Of a DNA stretch of 64,000 nucleotides, positions 25,762-42,686 are shown piece after piece; within the stretch, counting starts at the first letter, position 1; each line of letters opens with the position of its first letter. The translations under genes were made by a program, and so were the position numbers. The notes under the pieces are model-generated. The model was not told the DNA's origin and made no database searches. It worked only from the letters and a program-made list of their open reading frames with translations. The stretch is from Nymphaea colorata (lineage: Eukaryota > Streptophyta > Magnoliopsida > Nymphaeales > Nymphaeaceae), in assembly GCF_008831285.2 (NCBI RefSeq), contig NC_045145.1:20724040-20788039 (forward strand), read 5' to 3'.

Positions 25762-27120
25762 GTAATTGTGTACTTGTACCTGCTTGTGAGAATTCTTACT
25801 TTTGGACTAATCTTGTGCTTCGTTTGGAAACTTATATAAGGCAAAATTTCTTGGCATGTTTAAGTTAGGGTCCGGGGTGGATGGAAGAGGCACTGGTAAG
25901 GACCTTGGCCATCCTCAGAGTTTAAAAACTTTAAAAATTTATATGTAAATCTAAAAAAAAAAATTAAATATATATAAAATTGTTGAAAATTTTTATTTTT
26001 AAAAGTTTGGGTGGTGCAACAAAAAATTCCTGGCTGGGGAAGGGCTAGATTATGGCTAGATTTCGAATCTAAAGATAATATTCCTTTATGAGGTGGCCAT
26101 GGAAGTTCATTGATAACAGTTTTGGTGCTAAACATGAAAAAGAGCTTTGCCGAAAAATACTCGAAAAATCCTCGCCGTTTAAATCATGTTAATAATATTT
26201 ATGAATATGGTTAAAAAAGGATAAATATGAATGTAAGAATGGGATCCATTTTAGAATCTTCTTTATAGAGCGCACACCCCTGCATGATTTTTTTTTCATG
26301 CATATAGATACGCAATGACCAAAATGCCGTCATTAAAATATAAAAAATACAAAGGTGATAAAGGATCGTGGAAAAAGAAAAAGGTTTAAAATGTCCATTA
26401 TTTTTATAAAATGCCAATAAATAATTAGGGTTTCATCACATTCCAGATTGATTTCAAAATGAGCCATTGACACCTTTATATAGCGATCTCTAGATCTGGA
26501 TCTGAATAAAAAATAAATAAATAAAACAAATCTCCGAAACTGGATCTCTCTTGTTTCTATTCCTGCGTCACTGTTGAAATCATGACACACCCTCAAGTCA
26601 TTGTGGAGTCATCAACAAGGACGTCATCAAAATCATGAACTAAAATCATGAATGAAGTCTTGGAGAGTAAAGATCGGCAGGGGAGTAGTGATCCAATATG
26701 ATGGACAGTTAAAAAACAGAAGAATGATAAAAAGATAATAATATTAGTTTATGTCTTTTTTAACCATCAATTTATTTTTTGATGAATGACCTTTATTAAA
26801 TGGCTGGGTTATTTGGATCCTCAAAGTTATCAATTACTCCCTTTATATATATACAATATATATACAAAACAAAGTAACAGCTAAAAAAAGCTAGAGCTAA
26901 TATATTTCGGTCTCTTTAGTAGTTTTTATAAAATATGACTATTTTTAAATGATACAAAAAATCATTTTTTAGTAAAAAATGAGGCTGACCGAAAAATGAA
27001 GAAAGAAAAAGGTCGTTGAGGTATTTTAGAAATTTTTATGATAAATTTATATTTTAAATTTTAAATTTTTTTGTGTTATTCTTTTAATTGTTTTTTAATT
27101 ATCTGTTTTTACTTGATTGG
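24401..27120. other. Intergenic region upstream of RBX1
   Basis: A moderately GC-rich block at 24840-25240 has overlapping short frames on both strands but no recognisable product. The rest is AT-rich with TA tracts. The RBX1 promoter should lie in the last few hundred bases before 27321; I see no clear TATA box. Confidence 0.4.
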
Positions 27121-27320
27121 ATATTTTCGCAACAGCGCAAAATGACCTGTTTCGATATGTCGACACCTGAAGACATCTCGCGTTGCTACTTCATTTGCCG
27201 CGCTTCCGTCGACCGAAGAAAGGGGGAAAGAGGGGAAAGAGGGAAAATCGGAAATCCCTCTGAGATTGTGGGCTTCTGCGGTGTAAGAAGAAGTAGAAGA
27301 GGGAAAGTGCGTGTCGAAAT

Positions 27321-30694
<3,374 letters not shown>

Positions 30695-33552
30695 TGGTGC
30701 TTCTTAAGAGGTTGTTATAATGGACGGCTGGCTTCTGTCCAGGGCCAATTTTTCTTCGCGTGCAGTGAAGATCACTTCATCCTCATATTAACGGCTCAGA
30801 CCTCTGTTCATTGGGTTTCCCTTAAAGCCTGAACCTACTCGCACTTATCAAAGTTGTCTTGTATTCTCATTTGTTGTCTGACCTCTTTTTTCAAGCAAAA
30901 ACTATGTACAGTTTCCGCAGGAACCTCCTGTATGCATCTGGATTTATGTCTCTACTTAGCTGAGTTTTGTCTGTTCGCAAATTACTGATGGTTGTGTTGG
31001 TCGTGGACTCTGGCCTTCATTCTCTGTCACTCCCAAGTGGTAAATTTAGCCCCTCGGGAAGGGGTTGGAACTGGGTAGTGGATGGTTATGTGTGTGTGCG
31101 TGTGCGCATGCGCATGTGTCCATGTGCATGCGCTGGTGCATGTGTTCTTATAGTGTAAAGATGCATGCCAGGTACTTGAGTGTTGATCGTTTTTCTTTTT
31201 GAAGTTTTTAGTTAACCCTCTATCAAGGTTATTATGAAGCGTTTGTCTACTTAGAAGACACACACGCACACACTCTCTCTCTCTCTCTTGTTACCACAGA
31301 AAGTTATATAACTATACTCAAATGTAGAGATCTAAACACTATGATTTGATGATGTTCCGGGTTTATTTCAAATTTTCCAGCTAGAAAAGGTACAAGGGAA
31401 CGATAGAAGAAGACCCGTTGGTATGTTTGATTACTGGTGCTGTGTGCTGGAAATGATAGTGCTTTTGCTAAAATTTTCACATGTTTTTCTCTGATGGAAA
31501 TGCGAACTCTTGTACTTTCTTTTAGTGGATATGGGTGAAGGGTTGGCAACTTGTTAATATGCTACCTTTCAAAGGACAAGGTGGTGGCGCAGTAGCCGCT
31601 CAATTGTTACCAGGGTTTTAAACTTCACAAATTTTTCACGTTAGGAATTTTGAAAATTCTATTATGTATACATTATGTGGGATGAGACTTTGCAGATTAG
31701 ATGGTTTGGGTGGCAGAAAATTGAGTTCGATTTACCGCAAACGATCTTTCAACGAACAGAGCATTTACTTGTGACTCAGGTTCAGTTTTAGATATATGCT
31801 GTTTTAGATCCATGATGCCGCATGAAAGTCGTTTATTTATTTAGATTAATGTTGTAAGAAAATTGGTATACTTACATGGCGTATCTGTTGATATGCATCG
31901 TTGCTTATCTGCCCGTATGCCCCTCTTTTTCGATTTTATGAACTTAAAAATGGATTTTAAATGTTTTAGATTTAAAAAAAAAAATAAGAACCTCCATCGG
32001 GCTTGTTACTACATATATCAGCCAACATCCTCCAATATGGAGCTATATTGATGACATTGGTTCAGGTTGTTAACTCAGAACGTCCATGGCTATCAGGGTT
32101 TTTCACGAGTGTCCATCGCAAAACTTGTAAAAAACCCTACTTTGCTGGCTAAGACAGTCTTTCGATTGATATCTAAGAAGGAATGGACATTAAATTCTGA
32201 TTTTCTTGAACAATTTGGGGGCAGAGATCAAACGTTCTGGATTCAGGTCGTTTCCGCCATTTACTATATTCAATTTAGTCGGGTCTTCTTTAAACTGATT
32301 TCAGCCATGGACTAGGGTTTGAACTTGAATTCGATAAACCGAATCTGGATGTAACAGACGTAAAAGCCAAATTTTACATGTACTTGGGCAGCTTTGGAAG
32401 TGCCAACTGTCATTTTACTAGTACATTGTCAATCTTTTTTCTCATACCTTACTATTTGAAGATCATGGTGGCAGGTCCAACTTCCCAAAAAACAATTTAG
32501 AAAAGCAAGTGTCAATAGGGTTTGTTCTATTTGGATTTTAATTTTTGTCTAATTAGTTTTGAAGTTCTTAAAGTTTAGGGTTTCTTGTCAGAATGATTTC
32601 GTTTTATTATGTAATAGTGCTCCCTTTCGCATCAATCAAACAGCTACTAAGCCATGTTTGTTACTGCATAAATGCAGGTGCAACAAAATTAAGATTCTCA
32701 GTGAAAAACCTTTCGAATTTGAAAGAGAAAGTTATGTTTTAAACATAGCGTTTGAATGGATGTTGTACAATTGCAATCATCTCATCCTGTGAGGCTTGCG
32801 CCTTGGATATTTCAATTGCGCATGAAATAGCAAAAAAAAAAAAAAAAGAATGTTTCGATAAAACGATAGGAGATATTCACAACCGCTCCAGCTGATGTAA
32901 AGCACGACTACCCTTTTTTCTTTTATATGGAAGGGGCAGTCTTGTTAGTTTTGCAAAAGAAATGGACATTTCTATCATTGTGCAAAAAGCAACACCTTTT
33001 GTTTTCACTTTTGCCTGAAAAGAAGAGCATTTCTTTATTTGGGACCCTAAAAAAAATGCACCCTTGGTTCCACATGCAGTAATTACCTTTCAAGTAAGTT
33101 CAAGTAAAGGTGCATTTATTTCATCGGCAAAAAAAAAAAAATAATAATTCGGCAATTAAAAGGTGCACTTGTGTACTTTTTTACTATCAATTTTATTGTT
33201 TTTCTCATTTTCTGGGAGGTAGCCCTTTCAATATTAGCATGTGATTGTGCGGCGATTTGAAATTAACAATAAAACTGAGCTTTTTTACTTTTTACAAAAG
33301 GGACGGGGATGCTGTGATGATATGATATCTTTCCTTTGCCCGTAAGGTTGAACTGTATATTCAAAAGACGCTAACAATGTAATGGGAAATGGAAGCTTCT
33401 CAAAGGGAAACGGAATCCTTCTTCCCCGCCACGATCCTGTCCCTCGTTTAGTCACTCGCTGAGCGGGAAATCTCTCTCTCCCTCATGGCTTCTTATGAGC
33501 CCTAGAGGTTGGGTTTCTTTTTCCTCCGGGGGAGCCCTTCGGTCGGCGAAAA
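30695..33552. other. RBX1 3' flank and GCR1 promoter region
   Basis: After the RBX1 stop come an alternating GT/GC tract (31087-31119) and a CT run at 31271-31288. The 120 bases before the GCR1 ATG are CT-rich (TCTCTCTCTCCCTC near 33472), like a plant leader. No further gene was seen. Confidence 0.45.
31087..31119. other. Alternating purine-pyrimidine tract downstream of RBX1
   Basis: A 33-base strictly alternating run of TG and CG steps (including GTGCGCATGCGCATGTG), with a shorter similar run after 31121. Such tracts can adopt Z-form DNA. No coding frame of note. Confidence 0.6.
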
Positions 33553-36500
33553 ATGGCCAGCGGTTTCTCCGATAACGATCGCCGGATCCTGGAGGCAGTC
33601 GGCGCCGGCGCTTCGGGCCTCTCTTTCATAGGATCGTCTTTCATCGTACTCTGCTACGTCCTCTTCAAGGAGCTGCGCAAGTTCTCTTTCAAGCTCGTGT
33701 TCTTCCTCGCCCTGTCGGTGAGTGCTCGCCACGGTCTCCGTTTTTCCTCGATCCTCTTATGGATCTCTCGAACGCCGGATATTTTCATTGTTTTTGTTTC
33801 TTTGAACTAGGATATCTGTTTGCTGTCGATCTGCATTCTTCCGTTTTATCCTGCTTCGCTGGAATTTGACCGTCTAAGTACCTGAGGAGAGAGATCTGTA
33901 GTTTGGTAATAGTTTTAGGACTCGAGGTAGCTAAGCAAAACAGCAGGAATTTGGTTACAATTCTTGTGTATTGTGGGGCAAAGAATTGTTTAAATCAGGT
34001 GTAAATTAGTTGTCTTGATGTTTCCCACTTGACATGGGTTCAAGGGGAGTGTAATATGCTTGTAAAAGAATGTCGATGCATTATATCCATGCGGACCTTG
34101 ATCCCTTCATATAGGGAAACATTGTCTATTGGTGATGCTATCATAGTCGCGTCTTATTCAGCTAGACTTACACATGCAGGCAAGTGTTTAGTCTTATTAA
34201 AGTTGCACAGGATGGAAGAATTTAGAATGTACAAGCTAGCATGTGTAGATGTTGCTAAATAGGGAAGGAATCTGGGTCCAACATGTCAAACTTTTTTGGT
34301 CATGGATGTATGAGAATGTTATAATAGTTGAAATTGAAAATCACAAAATTTCGAGGTACTAATGCTTGCAAGATTCATATAAGATGTGATGCATCTTGTA
34401 GCCAATCCATCTGGTTAATATCATTGCATATGCAGATTTGCATTAAAAAAATTTGAGAATTTTACTTTTTCGTGGGCACATCAAGTTCTTGGAGGTTTCC
34501 TATATTTATTCATTACTTTTCTCCTGATCCTTTTTGGTTCGCTCCATCTTGTTAGACACTTGAAACCATGTTGAATTTCTCTAGAACTGATACCTTGGGA
34601 GATCAATACGCTTGTTTTCTTCTATGTAGGCATTGTTGCTCTACTGTTTGCTTAAGACAACAATTATGCAACTCTTCATAAGGCTGTCTTTGTCTATTTG
34701 TTACCTCACAAACATGCACCATAAAACAGGAAGGCAGATAGAACGTTTCTTGTCACTGACGAGCCTAAGTTGCCTCTTTGAATGTCAATTTATACTTTTA
34801 AAAGAGTGGGAAGCAAAAGTGCTACAAAGCCCACAAAATTATAACCCTATAGAATCCTAAATGCATGCAAAATGTGAATCAACAGCAATTCTTAGAATAA
34901 TAAAAGTCTAGCCAAAGCTGGCTAACTTGTTTGAAAAACACAGTATTTATCAATGATTCAACAATACTAGGCCATGTGTTAGTGTATATCATGAAGTACA
35001 CATCATACTAATATATATCCAATGCAATGGGATATTCACAACATCAGCCAAAATGCTAGACCAGAGAACAAACTTGCAAGTTCTGCCTTGGATTTTTTTA
35101 AAATAGTGATGCAGGTTCTAACATAAATTGGCTTAGGAAAGATAATTCTCATAGTAATTTTTCCTTTTGTGGTCAATGTGGGCCCAATTTCCATGGTTCA
35201 CCTACACACACACATACGCAGGCACACACACAGACATACAAATATGAGTAATATTTTGAAAATATCATGATATCATGATACATCCACTGTAAAAAACTTT
35301 CTTTATATGTAACTTACATGTATATTTACATTTTTTTGTTTCATAATCCAACAACTCCTTTACTATTCTGTGCATGTTTTTGTTATGGTAATATAACAAG
35401 TTGACATCCTTTACTTTAATGAAGGTTAAACTTAATGGCCTCCGATACCTGGATGTTCTTAAGTTATTTTTTATCAGATGCATCCTGCACTTAAAATCTA
35501 GGTATACTTCCCCTAACATGCCTCCTGCTTTGTCCTTACCATCTTGTCTAGGTGATATAAATGGCCATACGTACCTTTTTATGTTGTCCGTTTGATCTCA
35601 TACTTATGAATTGACGCCGGCGCATATTTCTTTAATCAGTCAATACAGATACTCAATGTTGTTTTCTTTTGTCTGCTCGTTATGGAAGTTTTCTGACACA
35701 TGGTGTTCCTGTTGCAGGATATGTTCTGCAGCTTCTTCAACATATTTGGGTATTCTGCTTCCATCACTGGGTTAAGAATTAGGAATCCAATTGGAAATCA
35801 GAAATCTATTTTATAGAAGAGGTGTTGCATTTATATTCTCCAAATTATCAAGTAAACCTCAACCATCAGTATTGTGTTCATATGCACCATAATCATGTTG
35901 TGGAACCAGCCTACTTGCCAACTCTCTCTGGGCTAGGAAATTCATATTGACCACCATTACCATCACTGTTATATTCCGGCCACCTAATTAAAGTCATTGT
36001 CTTTGAAAATCTTCCTATTCTGATGCTGCCTATACATCCTTGTAGTGATGCATAAATACAGGAGATGCTGAGCTTTTTCTTTTGCTGGTTCAGTGTCATC
36101 AACACCTCTGAGTCTTAGTGATTATTATTTCTTCTGAAAAATATTTTTTTACAATCTCAAGTTTGTAGAATCTCTAAGATTTCTATATTTGTTGGTCATA
36201 ATAAGATTCTGAATTTGTGAATTTCACATTCAAAACCATCATGTTGCTGTTGCAGGGACCCATCAAAAGGATTTCTATGCTATGCACAGGGATACAGCAC
36301 ACATTTCTTTTGTCTTGCATCGTTTCTATGGACCACAACTATTGCATTCACCCTTCATCGTACTGTTGTTAGGCATAAAACTGACGTTGAGGATTTGGGT
36401 CCTATCTTCCACTTATATGTTTGGGGTGAGCATTCTCTTGCAATCATCTGTAGATCTTTATTTGTTGGTGTCATGGGGTTTTCTTGATGGTAAAATTGGA

Positions 36501-38078
36501 TGTTTGTTGGAAAGAACAGGCTGTGGTGTTATGCTCATTGTCTTTTAGTCTTTTTTTGCAAGTTTTGCTTCTAAGAATCAGAATGTTTTCCCTGTTCATT
36601 GCTTTACTAGGTGGCCACTTGTAAGTGTTTGTTGCCCAATTCTTCTTACCTTTTTTCTTTCATTTAGTTAGTTAGAAATAGGTTGTCCAGTGGCTTATAG
36701 GTGGATTTTATTTTTAATAGAAGGATTATAGAAGATATGGACACCCATTTCAGTGTTGTCTACTTCTCTTGTGGAAGATATTTACTTGACTTATCTATAA
36801 GACATGGTCTAGAACAATGGCCTAGTTTGGTAGATTTTTTTGTTTCCAGTACTTCTGTGTGTGTGTGCATGCATACTTATAGTTCCAACTCATGTGCTAT
36901 TATACTTTGGATGTTTATATGTTAAGTTTTTAACTCTGCTTTACATGTCTTATTTAATATGTTTTTTGCTTATTGGAATTACGATAGAAGACAAATTTCT
37001 GGCAAGCAATGTAACATGAAAACATTGATTATATTGAGGATTTATGTTCCTTTTCCTTTGATTAGGTCAGTAGTTTAGTCTTGCTTTTGGGATTTTAGTT
37101 TTAGATATTGGAATTGCAGATAAACAATTGACAATTGGGAACCTGTAACATTGAGAAGCATTGTTATTTATGTTTTAAGTTTTTTTTTGTGCTATATAAC
37201 TTGTTAACTTTAATTCAGTGTCACAGAAAACATGTTTATTTGACAAAAAAAGTTAAAAACAGGTCAGCCAAAAAAGAGAGAAAAAAACATGTTCTTTTGA
37301 AAAAAATGCCAAAATGAAAAGGCAAGGTTTTTTCATGTTTTTTCCATTTTTTTAATTTTTTCCATTTCTTTCATGTTTTTTACATTTTTCGGTTAACAGA
37401 TTTTTATTTTCATGTTTTTCACGTTATTTTTAGGATCTTTCCTTTTTCAATTTTTTTGTTTTAAACTTATTGAGATTTTCCCAAACAACTTTGGCATATT
37501 ATACTGGAGAAGAACCTCGTCGTTTAATACCTGAAAATGATATTTATGACAATGCTATTCAACTTCATCAAATCTAATATTCCAAACTTTTATTTGTGTT
37601 TACCACCAAGTTGCAAAATGTTTAATGTGTTCAAGCTATCATGCATTTTAATTGTTTTATTATTGTAAGTTGATGGTTCTAGGTTTTTCACTGAAAAATG
37701 CTTTAGCTTCACTATTATTTTTAACAATTAATGTTGCATTTTATTGGTTTCCCTTATTATTATTTTTTTTTTATAATTTGGTTTGTGTGGGTGGGTTGGG
37801 GGGGAGGGGGTAGTTTGGGTGCTTAATGTGCTTCGTGCCACCTAAGCTCTAGGGTGATCTAACTACCTAGGCTTTGCCCAATGCTTTTCTGACTAGACTT
37901 TCTACCTCTCTCAAAATTCTGCGGGATGTCGGATGTTGCTGGATGGCAAAAATTTTTGTTGCTAAACAGCAGTCACTACATTGGCATTATTGACGGTTTA
38001 TAGTGGCTCTAGTGATGATTCATGGTTCTTTCAGTGACGAATTTTTAAATTATAGCCGTCTGGCATCTATTGGCGTTG

Positions 38079-38131
<53 letters not shown>

Positions 38132-40473
38132 CTCTCTGTGTGTGTGTGTGTGTCTATATATATATATGCTCAAAGAGCCTAGATTTGCCTATGCTCTATT
38201 CATTGCCTAGGCTCTGCCTAACATTTTAACCACATAAGGTGTGTCTCTTTTGGCAGGAGATATACTTTCTTATTGACATGGTACTTGTTCTGCTTGATTT
38301 TAACTTGCTATATATTATCTTTTCCACTTTTCAGGGACTTCACTTGTGATGACTGTTGTACAGTCAATAGGTAATAATTATGGACAACTAGGTACTTGGT
38401 GTTGGACCCAGACAGGACAAACAAGCAAGGCACGTCCAGTATTTGTTGCTATGTAAATTCTTTCTTATTTCTTAACTCTCATTCGGATACCATCTGGTTT
38501 TGAGAATATACACCCGCATTGACCCATCAATTGATCATATTAGGTGACTGATGTTCATGATAAATAATGTATTGTGGTTTAGTTTGAGTATGAAATTGTG
38601 CAACCCTAATCTGTTACAACTTGTACCATAAATTTTCTTTGCTCCATGAATATTTTTCTGTGAACAGCTTGTTGTTCTGCATGGTTCATGTCCTATTTGT
38701 CTATGCTCTCCACTACTGTTCTATAGATTTATTCATAAAATTCCGTGATAGCACACATTTCCCACATGAGACAAATAAAAAAAGGCAGACAGTAACTGAT
38801 TACCTTTTTGTAACTTTCTTTTGATTTTTGGTTGTTTTCTCCTTTTTCACCTTCTATTCTATTATTCTTAATTAAATATGTGTTATTGTGGAGTAATTGT
38901 TGTGGAGCTCCATTATTGTGTGTCTCAGGAACTCAGTTCATTTGTTCTCATGCCATTTATCCTTCTTTTTCGTAAAGGCTCCTCCATGGTTCTTATTGAA
39001 TATATTCAAGTAGTTTATGAGGACCTTGTGCTTAAGCTTTTGCACTCTTTCGTTTGCCTACTTTGGATGTCAGCTGAATGATTTCATGTATAATGCAGGT
39101 GGTGCATCTGATGACATTTTATGCACCTCTATGGGGTGCAATTCTTTTCAATGGGTTTACATACTTCCAAGTTATCCGCATGCTGAATAATGCAACTCGT
39201 GTAGGTTCATGATTCTGAAAATGCTGAACCTAAAGTTCTTTGTGTTGAAGAAACTTCGCATCTGTTCCTCCATTTAATTTTTTGGAGAATTTTGAAGGGG
39301 TTTGCAGCATAACCTATTTCACTAACAGTTAGTTTTTGAACTTTGTCAGATGGCAGTAGGCATGCTGGATGGGACAACTCAATTTGACACAAGGGCAGAT
39401 ACAAAGGTAGTATTTTGTATATGTCTGCTTGCTAAAGGTTCCATTGATCCAAAATACATTTTGGACTGACATAAAAGCACATTTTGGACCAAAAATGCTG
39501 AACCTAAAAAACACATTTGTGACCGTGTTACTTCTAATAAAATACTCTATGGTTCTAGCTCATTGAGCACAATTAGTAGAAGTAAGTTTTGGAAAGGGAA
39601 TTGTGGAAACTTTCTCATTCATAATGTCCAAAAGAAATTGGAGGACAGCAAAAATGGGATGAATTTATAGTTTTTTGAGCAAATCCAGCTGGAAAGATTA
39701 ATCAAGATGGATGCAGTCCAATTGCCAATACGAATCCCATTACTCCTAATCCAATCGTTGAACACTTGCTGGGCAGAATCACAAACTGACCGGCTTCTTC
39801 AATAATTATTGATGTGATTGTTGTTCACCATAGCAGCAGCCACAAACTTCCAGCAGAAGTAAATAACAGCAATAGACTTTCAAACATTAAATTCAGCCAA
39901 TAGTTGGTGAGCAGAAAACTTCAAGTCAACTTGGAAAACACCTTCCCAAGATGTCTACAGCTTGGAGAACAGGAGAGAATCTGATTGAACAAAGCCCGAA
40001 GCTCTGATACCATGTATACTATACTCCAGTCACCAAAAGAGTCTTCCCACGCGCAAGTGTATCGAGAAACAATTCACAATGAAAACTGAATATTATTCAT
40101 ATGAAACAGTCATACAAGCCTGGCTTAAAAAACCATAGCAATTAACCTTAGGTTGATACAATATTTATAGAGGTAAAGAAACTAAAGGGCGACGAAAGCC
40201 AACTGTTGGACTGAGTTCCAACGGGTAGAAAACTAGCCGTTGGAACTCTCCAACATCTGGAAACACAGAAAAAAGGAAAGAAAAATAAAAACTAGAAAAA
40301 GAAAAGAAATATAAAAAAAAGCACAGTACAGTCCTATGTACATAAAACATATGTAAGTACATATGTATACATACAAACACTTAAATACAGTGATGTATGC
40401 TGAAACATATGTACATACATATATATATGTACTTACATATAAACTAACAGAAAGTAGGTTCAATATAAATCAG

Positions 40474-40507
<34 letters not shown>

Positions 40508-42686
40508 ACTGTGTGTGACTAACCTAAAGTGCATGCTAGATGTCTGACATAACTCTGATCATTAAGTCAGGTAATGGTCTTGTTGGATAATTGTTTGGGG
40601 TGTGGGCATTCATCTGGTTTCACTTGTGTATCTAATTAGCATCTTGGTCAACTCTATTTTCCATGTTTGGGCAGGTCATAAGTTTGTGAATCTTATCCAA
40701 AATACACCATCTACCTCCTTGATATACTCATTGATGATAATGCAAAAGGGTTCTTTCTTTCCGCAGTTGGAAAGGAAACATAGTTGTTTTGTGTATTAAA
40801 GCTGTGCAGTTCAGTGTTGCTTTATGTCACATGAGAAACCTTGAAGCTATCTGTGAAAATTGCTCATATATTACTTTTAATTTCTGTATTTCAGGCATTG
40901 AGCAGATGGGGATACTACCCATTGATCTTAATTGGTTCATGGGCCTTTGGAACTATTAATCGCATTCATGACTTTATTGATCCTAAACATAGAATATTTT
41001 GGCTGTCACTTCTTGATGTCGGAATGGCATCCCTCATGGTATGAATCTTATCTGCACAACCTCTATTTACCGGTAGAAATATTATAGCGATAATCTAGAA
41101 CGAGAGTTCTTTATTTGCCAGTTTTGCTTTTATGCTATTCTACGCCTAGCGAGAAGGGCATATGCAGAAGGACCAGGTATTGGTGACTGTTTATGAGGGA
41201 AGAATAAACGCCTGAGGAGTTGGTGCTAAGATCAATTCCATGTCAGTAATTGGTTGTATTGTTTTCTGTGCAATGTTGAGTGAGTCCTTTCTCTAGTTTA
41301 ATTCATCCAGAAGCTTACAAACATGAAAAATACTTCTAGCCTTATTGGCTTGACTTTTTTTAGTTTAAATTTGTGATGTCATGTTAGGATCATTAACCTG
41401 CCTATGGTTTAATAGATCAGTCACGTATATCTGCTCACTACTTCACCAATTAGACATTTAAAACTTTAAACTAAGACCTTCAGGTTGAAGAAGGCCAAGA
41501 GTTCAATACCAGGAGCTCATCTCTGTTGAAACACGAAATAACCTGGGATCTGCTGCCTAACCCTAACTTGTATATCTAAAGAAGATGTAAAAGTATTTTT
41601 TGTTGATTTTTCTTCACCATTACTAACTTATTATTGAAGCTACTTATCTACATATCATGCATGTTCCAGGGTTTGTTCAATTCAATTGCATACGGACTTA
41701 ATGCATCAGTGAGAAGAGCAATACTTGAAAGGCTAGATCAGTAAGTCAGTTTCCTGGAAATGAATCTAGTTGGATTACTTTTAGCTGTTGGCATTTGTTA
41801 TGATCTTATGGTAGAACTCTACGTGCTTCATTTACAACTCTTATGTTGTTGCTGCTGCCTACTGACTGTCTGTATGCCATACAGATAGTGTATGCCCTTA
41901 ACATAGAACTTGGATGTGTTATTATGTTGATTCTGAAATGTTTTGTTTTGCATATGCTTATATTGGAATGCTTCTATTCATGTAAAATTTACAATATCAG
42001 CTGCCTTTTAGTAGCCGTTTAGTAGCCATTTATTTTTTTCATTTCAGGATTTTATACTCGTCTGAGATGAAATTGGATGTGTTATTATGTTGATTCTGAA
42101 ATGTTTTGTTTTGCATATGCTTATATTGGAATGCTTCTGTTCATGTAAAATTTACAATATCAGCTGCCCTTTCGAAGCTGAACAGCTCACATTTGTGAGG
42201 CAGTGGTCATGTGGATATTTTAGGTTGCTGTTTGGTGGTTTTCCTGTACTCATGAAAATAGCAGCATGGGCCCAACATTACGTTAACATGGTTCAGCACA
42301 CTATTTTGTGCATCTATTCCATAGTTCATGTTCATGTGTGTCTGCATATCATGTGATACTCGATATCCATGAAATATGTTGATCCTTGCTCTGACACTCC
42401 ACTTAGTTATTTAATGTTAGTCCATTTCCTTCCATTTGCTAGGTCACTAATCTAGCTGCATGATATATTGCTAAGCTATGACCATCTTGCTGAAGACCTG
42501 ATATGAAATGTATGTTTTCTGTCTTCATGGGGTGCTAGGGCATTCTTACATATCGTATATACTTTTGCAATTTTTTGCAGGTGTTGGCCTGATAGATTCA
42601 AGAAATTGCTTTCGGCTAAGATACATCTTAGGGGACAACAGCAGGAGAATGAGTTAGTTCCTCTAAGAGTTCACAATCAGCCCTAA
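33553..42686 (+). CDS. GCR1: GCR1, G-protein-coupled-receptor-like seven-transmembrane protein (9 exons)
   Basis: Exons are 33553-33717, 35718-35749, 36256-36425, 38335-38429, 39099-39200, 39350-39406, 40895-41038, 41670-41740 and 42581-42686. They total 942 nt for 313 residues, with continuous frame. The product resembles Arabidopsis GCR1, the plant protein closest to animal and slime-mould cAMP-family GPCRs, reported to interact with the G-alpha subunit; its receptor activity is debated. Conserved stretches: LCYVLFKELRKFSFKLVF in exon 1 (TM1 and the first loop), FLWTTTIAFTLHRTVV in exon 3 (TM3), TFYAPLWGAILFNGFTYFQ in exon 5 (TM5), RWGYYPLILIGSWAFGTIN in exon 7 (TM6), and GLFNSIAYG in exon 8 (TM7). 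The cytosolic tail is short. Length is close to the Arabidopsis protein (about 326). All introns are GT-AG except intron 4, where frame and homology require a GC donor (AAG|GCACGT at 38430). Introns are long and hold a copia LTR remnant, SSRs and a duplication. It converges on the G-gamma gene. Confidence 0.95.
37789..37810 (+). other. Potential G-quadruplex in GCR1 intron 3
   Basis: Four G-runs (37789-37791, 37793-37795, 37798-37804, 37806-37810) are separated by 1, 2 and 1 bases on the sense strand. This satisfies the usual G3+ N1-7 pattern with very short loops, in an otherwise AT-rich intron. Confidence 0.6.
38081..38168. repeat. Compound (CT)n(GT)n(TA)n microsatellite in GCR1 intron 3
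   Basis: About 48 bases of CT, a short interruption, about 18 bases of GT, then TATA repeats. This intron also has a G-run cluster at 37789-37810. Confidence 0.95.
40001..40460 (-). mobile_element. Truncated copia-type LTR with primer-binding site in GCR1 intron 6
   Basis: TGGTATCAGAGC, the initiator-tRNA-Met primer site used by many plant Ty1-copia elements, lies on the minus strand at 40012-40001. Immediately upstream of it on that strand (from 40013 upward) begins sequence ending in CA, as an LTR should. A CTATAAATAT box is at 40170-40161 inside this LTR. Internal sequence may extend down to about 39590, but there is no gag/pol frame and no second LTR, so this is a decayed one-sided remnant. 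The far end of the LTR is uncertain. The element is antisense to GCR1. Confidence 0.5.
41910..42168. repeat. 96-bp near-perfect direct duplication in GCR1 intron 8
   Basis: TTGGATGTGTTATTATG...ATCAGCTGCC spans 41910-42005 and 42073-42168. The copies differ at one base (CTTCTATTCATG versus CTTCTGTTCATG). The 67 bases between them are unrelated. Both lie in intron 8, well away from splice sites. Confidence 0.92.
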
